Assembly (NCBI GenBank): GCA_958421945.1
Contig: CATZMZ010000005.1
Span: forward strand, 1 to 64,000
Source: an uncultured Eubacteriales bacterium
GTDB taxonomy: Bacteria; Bacillota; Clostridia; Christensenellales; Borkfalkiaceae
DNA: 64,000 bases
Direction of reading: 5' to 3'
Positions 7,168 to 15,484 of this stretch are shown in pieces (the first letter of the stretch is position 1; every line of letters begins with the position of its first letter). Below the pieces are notes generated by a model. That model was not told where the DNA came from, made no database searches, and saw only the letters and a program-made list of their open reading frames with translations. Made by a program: the position numbers and the translations under genes.

Positions 7168-8372
7168 GTTTTGTCCGACAGGGAAAACGTTTCCTCGTCG
7201 GCGTTGGTTAAAATCTGTTTTTTGCCGTTAATTTCCACCGCGGCAAAAACGAGCGCGCCGCGCAAACCCGGCTCGTCGGAAATCCTTTTTATCAATGCCG
7301 CTAGCTCGCTTTTTTGCAAATCTGCGGGGAAATCGGGGTCGTGTTTCGCAAGGCAAAGCGCGGTGGAAAGTCCGTCCGCAGCCGCCCCGTTGCCGCAAAT
7401 AATCGTAACGCTTTTCACGCCCGTTTTAGCGGGATAACCCGTTTCGGGGTCTATGATATGGCAGTAACGTTCGCCTTCGAATTCGTAAAATCTTTCGTAG
7501 TCGCCGCTCGTGGAAACGCTTACGTTTTTAAGCCGTTTACAATCGATTGTCAAAAGCCGTTTTTCGCCGTCGTCGGGGTGGCGCACGCCAAGCTCCTCAA
7601 CGGAAATAAGCCGCAGGCTGCTCGTGCCGACGTTGACGTAACCGCGTTCCGCACCGTCCGCAATGAGAATTTCCGCAATTTTATCCGCCGCATAACCCTT
7701 TGCGATTCCGCCGAAAGCAAGCTCCGTTTCGCTTTGCGTTTTTTCGACGTAACCGCCCGAATTGCCCGAATCTCCGTTTCCCGTCGTAACGATTATTTTT
7801 TCAAAACCGCACGTTTTTAATTTTTCGGATATTTCGGGTTCGCTCGGCGGGGAAAAGTTAAGCACGGGGAAATCCGGTTCGAAACTCCAAAGTTTTACGA
7901 GCGGAAAAACGGTGGGATCGAATTTGCCGTCGGTAAGCTTAAAGCAAAACCCGGTCGTTTCCAAAACGCTCGTTAAGTCGGCGTTGATTCCGACGCGTTC
8001 GCCCGCACGCGCGCTTGAAATTGCGGCAACGCCGCCGCCCTTCTCGGTCGAAAAAGTCTTTTCAAGCTCAGATAAAAGTTCGGTAATTTTCTTTCCGGTA
8101 TTATCCGAAAGATTATTCCCGTAAGCCTCCGCGCGGTAAGGCGAGTGAAAGGCGAAGCCGTCGTAAACGTTAAAACGCGAGCAGCCATGCAAAAACCCCG
8201 CGCACACGGTGCAGAAAAACACCGCCGCCGCGACCGTCGCGCTCGCAAGGCGTTTCGTAAAGCTCGTCGTTTTTGGTTTTAACTGCGTTTTGCAGTCGAA
8301 TTTCGCTTGGTTTTTCATATTCGGTAATATTATATATAAAATATTTTTAAAAATCAAACTTATAATTGACAA
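7146..8372 (-). CDS. apbE: ApbE-like FAD:protein FMN transferase, lipoprotein
   Basis: 408 residues from the longest start. An ATG 18 codons later (8318) is also possible and gives a more normal signal peptide; no clear ribosome binding site decides it. The N-terminal hydrophobic segment ends in the lipobox LHGC, so it is likely an outer-surface lipoprotein. Family motifs are present: FDPTVFPLVKLW, the AFGGIAKGYAAD core, VNVGTSS (usual NxGG), and YCHIIDPETGYPAKTGVKSVTI, with the metal-binding aspartate region near AAADGLSTAL. ApbE uses FAD to attach FMN covalently to a Thr/Ser of partner proteins such as Rnf/Nqr subunits or extracellular flavoproteins. No flavinylation partner is seen in the window. 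Confidence 0.85.
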   Translation of the reverse strand: MSIISLIFKNILYIILPNMKNQAKFDCKTQLKPKTTSFTKRLASATVAAAVFFCTVCAGFLHGCSRFNVYDGFAFHSPYRAEAYGNNLSDNTGKKITELLSELEKTFSTEKGGGVAAISSARAGERVGINADLTSVLETTGFCFKLTDGKFDPTVFPLVKLWSFEPDFPVLNFSPPSEPEISEKLKTCGFEKIIVTTGNGDSGNSGGYVEKTQSETELAFGGIAKGYAADKIAEILIADGAERGYVNVGTSSLRLISVEELGVRHPDDGEKRLLTIDCKRLKNVSVSTSGDYERFYEFEGERYCHIIDPETGYPAKTGVKSVTIICGNGAAADGLSTALCLAKHDPDFPADLQKSELAALIKRISDEPGLRGALVFAAVEINGKKQILTNADEETFSLSDKTYAVVKI

Positions 8373-8394
8373 AAATCGGTTGTTTTGTTAAAAT
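8366..8394 (+). promoter_or_regulatory. Promoter of the HPr-kinase-like gene
   Basis: TTGACA (8366-8371), 17 nt, TAAAAT (8389-8394). The start point falls about 25 bases before the TTG start, and the promoter overlaps the 5' end of the divergent ApbE gene. Confidence 0.8.
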
Positions 8395-8425
8395 TAGTTT
8401 AATAGGATTTAAGGGAGGTGCGGCT

Positions 8426-9145
8426 TTGCCCGTTTATAAAATCGCGGACGTCATTTTTGAAACTAATCACGTTTACGCATACACGCCCAGGCTGTGTCAA
8501 AAATATCTGTATTCCGGCGAAGAGAAGCCCGTTTTTACCGCTGAAATCACCGACGGCGATATTCTTGCGGAAAAGAACAACGAGGGCGGGGAGAATTTTC
8601 CCGACGCGTATTTAGAGAGTCTTGCGCTTTTCCGCAAGCTCGGCGATTATATTCTTAACAATGCAAAAGGAATGATTTTCCACGCGAGCGCGGTTGCGGT
8701 AAACGGCGAGGCATATTTATTCACCGCACCGAGCGGCACGGGTAAATCCACCCATGCGCGGCTTTGGAAGGAAATGCTCGGCGATAAAATGGTTTATATT
8801 AACGACGACAAGCCGATAATAAGGTTTATCGACGGCGATTTTTACGTTTACGGCACGCCCTGGAACGGCAAGCATCGCCTCGACACTAACGGGAAAGCCA
8901 AAATCAAGGCTATTTGCAAAATCAGTCAGGCAAAGGGAAATTCGATTAGCGAAATTTCGCCTGCGGAAATGCTTATGGTGATATTAAACCAAACGGTGCG
9001 ACCTACCGAAATAACTCAGATGGACAAGCTGTTGTCGTTAATAGATAAACTGCTTACAAGCGTTAAGCTATACAGTCTCGGGTGTAATATTTCTCGCGAG
9101 GCGGCGGAACTGTCTTACGAAACGATGAGCGGCGCAAAAGCTTAA
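8426..9145 (+). CDS. HPr kinase-like (PEPCK-fold) P-loop protein
   Basis: 239 residues from a TTG at 8426. I choose this start because GGGAGGTG sits 5 bases upstream and the promoter at 8366 would exclude the earlier ATG. The P-loop APSGTGKSTHARLW (about residues 105-118) and the downstream acidic motif YINDDKPII match the HPr serine kinase/PEP carboxykinase nucleotide-binding core. The protein lacks the N-terminal domain of true HprK. Such short HprK-like proteins commonly sit beside PqqD-like proteins in peptide-modification (RiPP) loci, and a PqqD-like gene follows here. Its substrate is unknown; regulatory phosphorylation of HPr is unlikely. Confidence 0.75.
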   Translation: MPVYKIADVIFETNHVYAYTPRLCQKYLYSGEEKPVFTAEITDGDILAEKNNEGGENFPDAYLESLALFRKLGDYILNNAKGMIFHASAVAVNGEAYLFTAPSGTGKSTHARLWKEMLGDKMVYINDDKPIIRFIDGDFYVYGTPWNGKHRLDTNGKAKIKAICKISQAKGNSISEISPAEMLMVILNQTVRPTEITQMDKLLSLIDKLLTSVKLYSLGCNISREAAELSYETMSGAKA

Positions 9146-9256
9146 ACCTGAACGAAAGCGAGAGAGATTAACCCCCGCAAAAACTTAAAACGGGGAAAAG
9201 AATACGATTTATAATAAAACGGAATCAAAACTAAAAAAACACATGGAGAAATCGTT

Positions 9257-9520
9257 ATGAAAATCAAGGACGGATTTATATTGCGCGAGGTCGCGGGGAG
9301 CTATCTCGTGGTTGCGGTAGGCAATGCGGTAAAGGAATTCGGGGGCATAGTCAATCTTAACGAAACTGGCGCGTTTTTATGGAGGCTTTTAGAAAAATCT
9401 TCCACCGAATCGGAAATGGTAGACGCGCTTCTTAACGAATACGAAGTCGATCGCGAAACCGCCGAAAAAGACGTTAAGGCGTTCGTTGAAAAACTTACGG
9501 AGGCAAAACTCGTTAAATAA
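9257..9520 (+). CDS. PqqD-like (RiPP recognition element) protein
   Basis: 87 residues with the PqqD fold pattern: a short beta start (KIKDGFILREVAGSYLVVAVG), then NLNETGAFLWRLLEKSSTESEMVDALLNEY, the typical helix-turn-helix part, and a C-terminal helix. PqqD-like domains bind leader peptides and present them to modifying enzymes, usually radical SAM proteins. No radical SAM enzyme or precursor peptide is visible nearby. The partner is more likely the HPr-kinase-like protein upstream. The start ATG follows GGAGAAATCGTT. Confidence 0.8.
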   Translation: MKIKDGFILREVAGSYLVVAVGNAVKEFGGIVNLNETGAFLWRLLEKSSTESEMVDALLNEYEVDRETAEKDVKAFVEKLTEAKLVK

Positions 9521-9535
9521 ACGGGCATACAACTA

Positions 9536-11029
9536 ATGATGCAAAATACGGGATTCGATAACGCAAAATATCTTGAAATGCAATCCGCAAAAATTCTCGA
9601 CAGAATTTCCATGTTCGGGAATAAACTCTATCTTGAATTCGGCGGCAAATTGTTCGACGATTATCATGCGTCGCGCGTGCTTCCGGGCTTCGAGCCGGAC
9701 AGTAAGCTTAAAATGCTTTCGCAGTTAAAAGAACACGCCGAAATTCTTATAGTCATAAATGCGGACGATATAGTTAAAAACAAAACGAGAAGCGACCTCG
9801 GCATAACTTACGAGGTGGACGTTTTAAGGCTTATCGACATATTCAGAACCCGCGGATTTTACGTGGGCAGCGTGGTCTTAACCCGTTTTGCGGAACAGCC
9901 TTCAGCCGTCGCGTTTCAAAAAAGGCTTGAAATGCTCGGCATAAAGGTTTACAGGCATTATCCTATCGAAGGGTATCCCACCGAGGTGGAAAAAATCGTC
10001 AGCGACGAGGGTTACGGCAAAAACGAATACGTCGTTACCACCCGACCTTTGGTTGTCGTTACCGCCCCCGGTCCGGGCAGCGGGAAAATGGCAACCTGCC
10101 TTTCGCAGCTTTATCACGAAAATAAGCGCGGGGTAAAAGCGGGTTACGCTAAATACGAAACGTTCCCCATTTGGAACATTCCGCTTAATCACCCCGTAAA
10201 CGCCGCTTACGAAGCTGCTACCGCCGACCTGAACGACGTTAATATGATTGACCCGTTCCATTTGGACGCTTACGGCGTTATGGCGGTAAACTATAACAGA
10301 GACGTGGAAATTTTCCCCGTGCTGTCCGCCATGCTGACCAAAATCATGGGCGATTCGCCTTATAAATCGCCGACGGATATGGGTGTTAATATGGCGGGTT
10401 ATTGCATAGTCGACGACGAAGTTTGCAGAAACGCGTCTAAGCAGGAGATTATCCGCCGTTATTACGCCGCGCTTTCCGACGTGCGCAAGGGGATAGTAGG
10501 GAAGGAAGTCGTTTCCAAAATAGAAATACTTATGCAGAAAATGCATATTACCATAAACGACCGCGCGGTCGTGGGCAGGGCTTTGGAAAAGGAGCTGGTA
10601 ACGGGTTGTCCCTGCGCCGCATTACAGCTTCCCGACGGGCGTATAGTGACGGGCAAAACGGGCAATCTGCTCGGCGCGGCGGCGGCAACGCTTCTTAACG
10701 CGCTTAAAGTTCTCGGCGACGTGGACGATAGCATCGACCTTATTTCTTCCGCGCTTATAGAGCCTATTCAAAAGCTTAAAGTGGGGCATATGGGCAGCGT
10801 AAATCCGAGGTTGCATACGGACGAAATTTTGCTGTGTCTTGCAGTCAGCGCGGTAACGAATCCCATGGCGCAGCACGCGCTCGACCAGCTGTCAAAGCTT
10901 AAAGGCGCGCAGGTTCATTCTTCCGTGCTTTTATCACACGTGGATAGGAAAACGCTTAAAACGCTCGGCATCGACGTTACTTGCGAGCCTAAACGTAAAG
11001 AGGACGCCGTGTATTTTGCAAACACTTAA
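9536..11029 (+). CDS. UPF0371/DUF1846 family protein
   Basis: 497 residues, the usual length for the family. Recognisable segments are NAKYLEMQSAKILDRISMFGNKLYLEFGGKL-type N-terminus, VVTAPGPGSGKMATCLSQLYHE with a P-loop-like glycine cluster near residue 180, and CPCAALQLPDGRIVTGKTGNLLGAAAA near residue 365. The function is not established; the GSGK segment suggests nucleotide or phosphate binding (inference). Two adjacent ATGs (9536, 9539) compete and neither has a strong ribosome site. It lies 15 bases after the PqqD-like gene, so co-transcription with the HPr-kinase-like/PqqD pair is possible. Confidence 0.85.
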   Translation: MMQNTGFDNAKYLEMQSAKILDRISMFGNKLYLEFGGKLFDDYHASRVLPGFEPDSKLKMLSQLKEHAEILIVINADDIVKNKTRSDLGITYEVDVLRLIDIFRTRGFYVGSVVLTRFAEQPSAVAFQKRLEMLGIKVYRHYPIEGYPTEVEKIVSDEGYGKNEYVVTTRPLVVVTAPGPGSGKMATCLSQLYHENKRGVKAGYAKYETFPIWNIPLNHPVNAAYEAATADLNDVNMIDPFHLDAYGVMAVNYNRDVEIFPVLSAMLTKIMGDSPYKSPTDMGVNMAGYCIVDDEVCRNASKQEIIRRYYAALSDVRKGIVGKEVVSKIEILMQKMHITINDRAVVGRALEKELVTGCPCAALQLPDGRIVTGKTGNLLGAAAATLLNALKVLGDVDDSIDLISSALIEPIQKLKVGHMGSVNPRLHTDEILLCLAVSAVTNPMAQHALDQLSKLKGAQVHSSVLLSHVDRKTLKTLGIDVTCEPKRKEDAVYFANT

Positions 11030-11080
11030 CCAAGGGTTACGATTTTAATAAACGACGATTATTTATCAGTGAGGTAAAAT

Positions 11081-11836
11081 ATGGATGGTTTTTTCAATAT
11101 TTTGCTTATTATCGACGCGGTTCTTGCGGGGATAGCGTTTATCGTATTAATAGTTAAGAGCGGACGCTCGTTTTACTCCGTCGGGAACGCGAAAAAAACG
11201 GAGCTTGTTGCGATTTCGGACGGCGGAACGGTAAAGCTTTTATCCGACCCGAATTCCAAACCCGCGGCGGCGGTTGAAGAAAAGGTAATTCCGCTGTCGG
11301 GTAAAACGCAGGAGCAGTCGGACGAGCTTGCCGCACAAGAATTGTCCGCAACGAGCGTGACAATCGGCGACGTTGACGACGCGGCGCAAAACCCGTTTAA
11401 GTTCGGCAATCTGAGAATTAAACGCCGCCCGTTTGCTGAAAAGATGCTCGGGCTGTCGCTCGACGTAAAAGAGTATTACGATAAAATCGACAACGAACTG
11501 CGCTCGTATAAAAGAGTGTCGGCGCGCGTATCCATTTCGGGCGAGTCTTACCGTGTGGGTAGAAAGCTTATCGCAAAAGTCACCGTTCGCGGCAGAACGT
11601 TGACGATGTATCTCGCGCTCGACGTAAACGCGTTTAAGCAGAGCGTGTTTTTCCAAAAGGACTCGTCGGGCGTAAAAGCGTACGCGGAAGTGCCGTTCAC
11701 GATTAAAGTCAAAAGTGGCAGGGGGCTTAACAACGCGTTAAAGCTGGTTGCCGCGCTTGCCGAGAAAGAGGGGCTTGAAAAAGACCCGCGTTATAAAAAA
11801 ATCAATTCCGTAAGCAACTTAAAAAAGCTTAAATAA
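11081..11836 (+). CDS. Unknown protein with one N-terminal membrane helix
   Basis: 251 residues. Residues 4-25 (FFNILLIIDAVLAGIAFIVLIV) form one membrane anchor, followed by a linker rich in Ala, Ser and Asp (about 45-100) and a basic, beta-rich soluble domain from about residue 108 (NLRIKRRPFAEKMLGLSLDVKEYYDKIDNEL). The downstream repeated pattern YRVGRKLIAKVTVRGRTLTMYLALD suggests a compact sheet. I do not recognise the family. A GAGG ribosome site precedes the ATG. It follows the UPF0371 gene by 51 bases and may share its transcript. Confidence 0.7.
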   Translation: MDGFFNILLIIDAVLAGIAFIVLIVKSGRSFYSVGNAKKTELVAISDGGTVKLLSDPNSKPAAAVEEKVIPLSGKTQEQSDELAAQELSATSVTIGDVDDAAQNPFKFGNLRIKRRPFAEKMLGLSLDVKEYYDKIDNELRSYKRVSARVSISGESYRVGRKLIAKVTVRGRTLTMYLALDVNAFKQSVFFQKDSSGVKAYAEVPFTIKVKSGRGLNNALKLVAALAEKEGLEKDPRYKKINSVSNLKKLK

Positions 11837-11978
11837 CTTTTATATCTTACGATATGTTTTTAATATCCGTTATATATAACCATAATATATAGCGTATAAC
11901 GCGACGGAAAAAAGCGCGTAAATTTTCCGGTTAAAACGGGAATCAGATGATTTAAAAGACAGACGAACCGAAAAAACC

Positions 11979-12017
11979 AACACGGCTCGCGGCAAATCGC
12001 CGCGAGCCGTGTTTTAA
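11979..12017 (+). terminator. Strong intrinsic terminator
   Basis: A 15-bp perfect stem (11979-11993 with 11999-12013) around a 5-nt loop, followed by TTTT. It separates the upstream gene group from groESL. Confidence 0.85.
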
Positions 12018-12119
12018 TAATGTCACCCCAAAAAGGTGCAAAACGACAGGCGTCGGTAATGCGTTTTTAACTTTCGATATTTTTTTTATTTTTTTTTGTT
12101 AAAATGTGCCTTAATTCCG

Positions 12120-12147
12120 TTGACAATTTTATTTTACCGTATATAAT
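12120..12147 (+). promoter_or_regulatory. groESL promoter
   Basis: TTGACA (12120-12125), 16 nt, TATAAT (12142-12147): a consensus vegetative promoter with the CIRCE operator immediately downstream. Confidence 0.85.
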
Positions 12148-12151
12148 ATAA

Positions 12152-12178
12152 TTAGCACTTGAAAGTAAAGAGTGCTAA
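12152..12178 (+). promoter_or_regulatory. CIRCE operator (HrcA binding site)
   Basis: TTAGCACTT, 9 nt, GAGTGCTAA. This matches the CIRCE inverted repeat with a single deviation (final C to T in the left arm). It covers the expected start point, so HrcA should repress groESL except under heat or folding stress. No hrcA gene is in this window. Confidence 0.95.
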
Positions 12179-12208
12179 AACGATAAAATGTAAACGGAGG
12201 CAATATAA

Positions 12209-12493
12209 ATGAAAGTCAGACCTTTATTTGATAAGGTTGTCGTTGAAAGTCTTGAAACGGAAGAAAAAACCAACAGCGGATTTATTCTTCCGACAGCTTC
12301 GCAGGAAAAGCAGCAGATGGCGAAGGTCGTCGCGGTAGGTCCTGGCGGAATAGTGGACGGCAAAGAGGTAGTTATGCAGGTTAAGGTAGGGGATAAGGTT
12401 CTTTATTCCAAATATTCCGGAAACGAATTCAAAGTGGACGGCAAAGAACTCGTTATTATCCGCCAAAACGATATTCTGGCGGTTGTTGAATAA
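12209..12493 (+). CDS. groES: Co-chaperonin GroES
   Basis: 94 residues, the standard length. It begins MKVRPLFDKVVVE and contains the mobile-loop region ETEEKTNSGFILP and the roof segment, ending YSGNEFKVDGKELVIIRQNDILAVVE. It forms the heptameric lid on GroEL during ATP-driven protein folding in the cytosol. GGAGG precedes the ATG. It is the first gene of the CIRCE-controlled groESL operon. Confidence 0.98.
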   Translation: MKVRPLFDKVVVESLETEEKTNSGFILPTASQEKQQMAKVVAVGPGGIVDGKEVVMQVKVGDKVLYSKYSGNEFKVDGKELVIIRQNDILAVVE

Positions 12494-12516
12494 TTATTAA
12501 GGGAGGCATACATATC

Positions 12517-14145
12517 ATGGCTAAACAATTAAAGCACGGCGAAGAAGCGAGAAAGGCGCTTCAAAAGGGCGTAGACACGCTTGCGGATACCGTAAAAATC
12601 ACGTTAGGACCGAAAGGCAGAAACGTTGTTCTCGATAAAAAATTCGGCGCGCCGCTTATCACTAACGACGGCGTAACCATCGCAAAAGAAATCGAACTCG
12701 AAGACGCGTTCGAAAATATGGGTGCGGGACTCGTTAAAGAGGTTTCCACCAAAACCAACGACGTTGCGGGCGACGGAACGACCACCGCGGTTATTCTTGC
12801 GCAGGCGATTATTAAGGAAGGCTTAAAAAACGTTGCGGCGGGCGCAAATCCGATTATTCTTAAAAAGGGTATTTCGGGCGCGGTCGACGTTGCCGTGGCA
12901 GAATTGAAAAAAATCAGCAAACCCGTTAAAGATAAAAGCGCAATCGGTCAGGTTGCGTCCATTTCTGCGGGTGACGATGCGATAGGCGCGCTTATTTCCG
13001 ACGCTATGGAGAAAGTCGGCAAGGACGGCGTTATCACCATCGAGGAAAGCAAAACAATGAAAACCGAGCTTACCACCGTCGAGGGAATGCAGTTCGACAG
13101 AGGTTACGCTTCCGCGTACATGGTTACCAACACCGATAAAATGGAGGCAGTTCTCGATTCTCCGCTTATCCTTATAACCGATAAGAAGATTTCCAACATT
13201 CAGGAAATTCTCCCCATAATCGAACCTCTTGCGCAGCAGGGACAAAGACTTCTCATTATTGCCGAAGAGGTCGAGGGCGACGCGCTTGCCGCTCTCGTCG
13301 TAAACAAGCTTAAAGGCGTGTTTAACTGCGTTGCGGTTAAAGCTCCGGGCTTCGGCGACAGAAGAAAAGCAATGCTCGAAGACATCGCGATCCTTACCGG
13401 CGGCACGGTCATTTCGTCCGAGCTGGGTTACGAATTTAAGGACGTTACTACCGATATGCTCGGCAAAGCAACATCTGTAAAAGTTGATAAAGACAACACG
13501 ACCATCGTAGGCGGCGCAGGCGACCCCGCGGCAATCGAAGCGAGAAAGCAAGCTATTAAGGCGCAGATAGACGTTACCACGTCCGATTACGACAAGGAAA
13601 AATTACAAGAACGCCTTGCTAAACTTGCGGGCGGCGTAGCTGTTATCAACGTTGGCGCGGCTACCGAGGTTGAAATGAAAGAGAAAAAACTCCGCATCGA
13701 GGACGCTCTCAACGCAACCAAAGCCGCCGTACAGGAAGGCATCGTTCCCGGTGGCGGAATCGCGCTTCTTTCCACGGTTAAAGCTATCGCGGCTTATGCC
13801 GACACTTTAAGCGGCGACGTAAAAACGGGCGCGAATATCGTTCTGAAAGCCGTTGAAGCACCCGCAAGACAAATCGCGATTAACGCAGGACTTGACGGTT
13901 CGGTTATTCTTAACGAAATTCTCAAAGCGAACAAGCCCAACTACGGCTTTAACGCGCTTAACAACGAGTATACCGATATGGTTGAAAGCGGAATTATCGA
14001 CCCGACCAAGGTTACGCGTTCCGCTTTGGAAAACGCGGCGTCAGTCGCGGGCGTGTTCCTTACCACCGAAGCCGTCGTTGCGGACGTTAAAGAACCCGAA
14101 GTTCCGCAGATGCCTGCCGGCGGCGGAATGGGTGGTATGTACTGA
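12517..14145 (+). CDS. groEL: Chaperonin GroEL
   Basis: 542 residues, as usual. It begins with the canonical MAKQLKHGEEARKALQKG, carries the ATP-binding LGPKGRNVVLDK and GDGTTTAVILAQAI motifs, and ends in the GGM-type tail (PAGGGMGGMY). It forms the double-ring folding chamber with GroES. The gene lies 23 bases after groES behind a GGGAGG ribosome site and ends at the terminator at 14193. Confidence 0.99.
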   Translation: MAKQLKHGEEARKALQKGVDTLADTVKITLGPKGRNVVLDKKFGAPLITNDGVTIAKEIELEDAFENMGAGLVKEVSTKTNDVAGDGTTTAVILAQAIIKEGLKNVAAGANPIILKKGISGAVDVAVAELKKISKPVKDKSAIGQVASISAGDDAIGALISDAMEKVGKDGVITIEESKTMKTELTTVEGMQFDRGYASAYMVTNTDKMEAVLDSPLILITDKKISNIQEILPIIEPLAQQGQRLLIIAEEVEGDALAALVVNKLKGVFNCVAVKAPGFGDRRKAMLEDIAILTGGTVISSELGYEFKDVTTDMLGKATSVKVDKDNTTIVGGAGDPAAIEARKQAIKAQIDVTTSDYDKEKLQERLAKLAGGVAVINVGAATEVEMKEKKLRIEDALNATKAAVQEGIVPGGGIALLSTVKAIAAYADTLSGDVKTGANIVLKAVEAPARQIAINAGLDGSVILNEILKANKPNYGFNALNNEYTDMVESGIIDPTKVTRSALENAASVAGVFLTTEAVVADVKEPEVPQMPAGGGMGGMY

Positions 14146-14192
14146 TAAATCCGACCGCTGAAAATAACGGCGTTCCAAACCGAAAACAGAAC

Positions 14193-14230
14193 GGGCGTTC
14201 CGATTTGAATATCGGAACGCCCCTTTTTTA
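14193..14230 (+). terminator. groESL terminator
   Basis: GGGCGTTCCGAT pairs with ATCGGAACGCCC (14193-14204 with 14211-14222) and is followed by six T after one C. Confidence 0.9.
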
Positions 14231-14348
14231 TGTATTCGTTAGTATAATAATCGTTTTTACGTTGTTTACGCAGCTTACAAGTTTTAATCAAACAATCAAA
14301 CGGAGTTAAGCCTGAAAAACAGAATTCTTAAAACCGACGGGCAAAATC

Positions 14349-15350
14349 TTATTCGGGAAGCTCTAAAACATAGCCGTTTTTCACCCTTTTAACGCCGTAA
14401 TCGCAGTGAACGGCAAGCTCGAACAACCTTTCCTTGTCAAATCCGGTAAAATTGTTAAGCCCTTGCAAAATTTTCAACGCGCGGCTGTGAAAAGTAGACG
14501 TCGTAACGAAAATCCCGTGACTGCCGCCCTTAATCGTAACCGCGCCGCAAAACTCGCGGATATCCTTTTCGGTAACCTGCGTTTTTCCGTAGCATTTCAC
14601 CTGGAACAAAATTTTATCCTTAAAATCGAGCGGGTCGGTTGCCTCGATGGCGCAGTCGATGCCGTAGTCGTTCGCGCCGCCCGTAACCTCGCATTTTTTC
14701 ACGCAATATCCAAGCTCGGTAAAGTACTTGTTGAAAACGTTTGCGGTAAAAATCTCAAGATGCTCGCCGCCTAATTCCAAAAGTCTTTCGATAAACGCCT
14801 TTTTCGCGTCGGACTCCGACAGCGGTTTTGCAACGGGTGCGACGGGGAGAGAGTATCTGCCGTTTTTAACGGTTATCTGTTTGCTGTCCGAAAGTTGCTT
14901 TAACAGCCGCCCCGCAATGTTGCGAAGGTTGTCGTCGTCGATTCTCGTTTTTGTGAGGTTGGTTTTAAAGCGTATTTCGAGTCTGGAAAAAATCTCCTTT
15001 TTGGTAAGCGTGCTATTTTCTTTTAGCAACGAAAAAATTTCGGGCTTGATTTCCTCTTCCTTAATCGCCACGGGTTTTTCCTTAATCAACGTAAAAAAAC
15101 CGTTGGAATAGGAAAGAATTTTATCGTTCACCATCGAGGCAAGCACCGTACCGAGGCGGCTTCTTAACTGGTTCTTTTTGCCGTTGGGGCTGGCGTCGTT
15201 CTTTTCGTCCTTGGTCAGCTTTTCCTTGGAAATAAGATAATCGAGAAGAACGGCGTTTCGTACCGCCTTGTTTAACGTCAGATGCTGGATAACGCGCTGC
15301 CTCGTCCTGTTGATAAACTCTATTTTTTCGTTTTTATCCGTCTTTTCCAT
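14349..15350 (-). CDS. Mrr-like restriction endonuclease domain protein
   Basis: 333 residues from the ATG at 15350, chosen because AGGAG lies 5 bases upstream; earlier in-frame codons are probably untranslated. The N-terminal two thirds look like repeated winged-helix segments (QRVIQHLTLNKAVRNAVLLDYL; KPEIFSLLKENSTLTKKEIFSRL). The C-terminal ~120 residues carry an Mrr-type PD-(D/E)xK nuclease core: a helix (IFTANVFNKYFTELGYCV), GGANDYGID, then ILFQVKCYG with the catalytic QxK, and GGSHGIFVTTSTF. Mrr enzymes cut modified or foreign DNA. No methyltransferase or other defence gene is next to it. It could be a solitary type IV-like enzyme or a repair nuclease. Confidence 0.75.
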   Translation of the reverse strand: MEKTDKNEKIEFINRTRQRVIQHLTLNKAVRNAVLLDYLISKEKLTKDEKNDASPNGKKNQLRSRLGTVLASMVNDKILSYSNGFFTLIKEKPVAIKEEEIKPEIFSLLKENSTLTKKEIFSRLEIRFKTNLTKTRIDDDNLRNIAGRLLKQLSDSKQITVKNGRYSLPVAPVAKPLSESDAKKAFIERLLELGGEHLEIFTANVFNKYFTELGYCVKKCEVTGGANDYGIDCAIEATDPLDFKDKILFQVKCYGKTQVTEKDIREFCGAVTIKGGSHGIFVTTSTFHSRALKILQGLNNFTGFDKERLFELAVHCDYGVKRVKNGYVLELPE

Positions 15351-15484
15351 CTTTTCTCCTATAAATAATTTTCGTTTTTCCGAATCCCGTCCTAATCGCC
15401 CGAGATAACGTCGAAAGTTCGTCCGAATTATCCTTGGTTTTCGCCGTATTCTTCGTTTAAAACGTGCGGGATTTATCGACGATA

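Noticed and set aside
12823..13551. Long minus-strand open frame inside groEL
   Set aside because: It is an antisense shadow of a strongly conserved gene, with no family resemblance. Similar shadows lie within many other genes in the window.
15351..15484. N-terminal extension of the Mrr-like protein up to 15488
   Set aside because: The extension is an Arg-rich run without family character, and an ideal ribosome site precedes the ATG at 15350.
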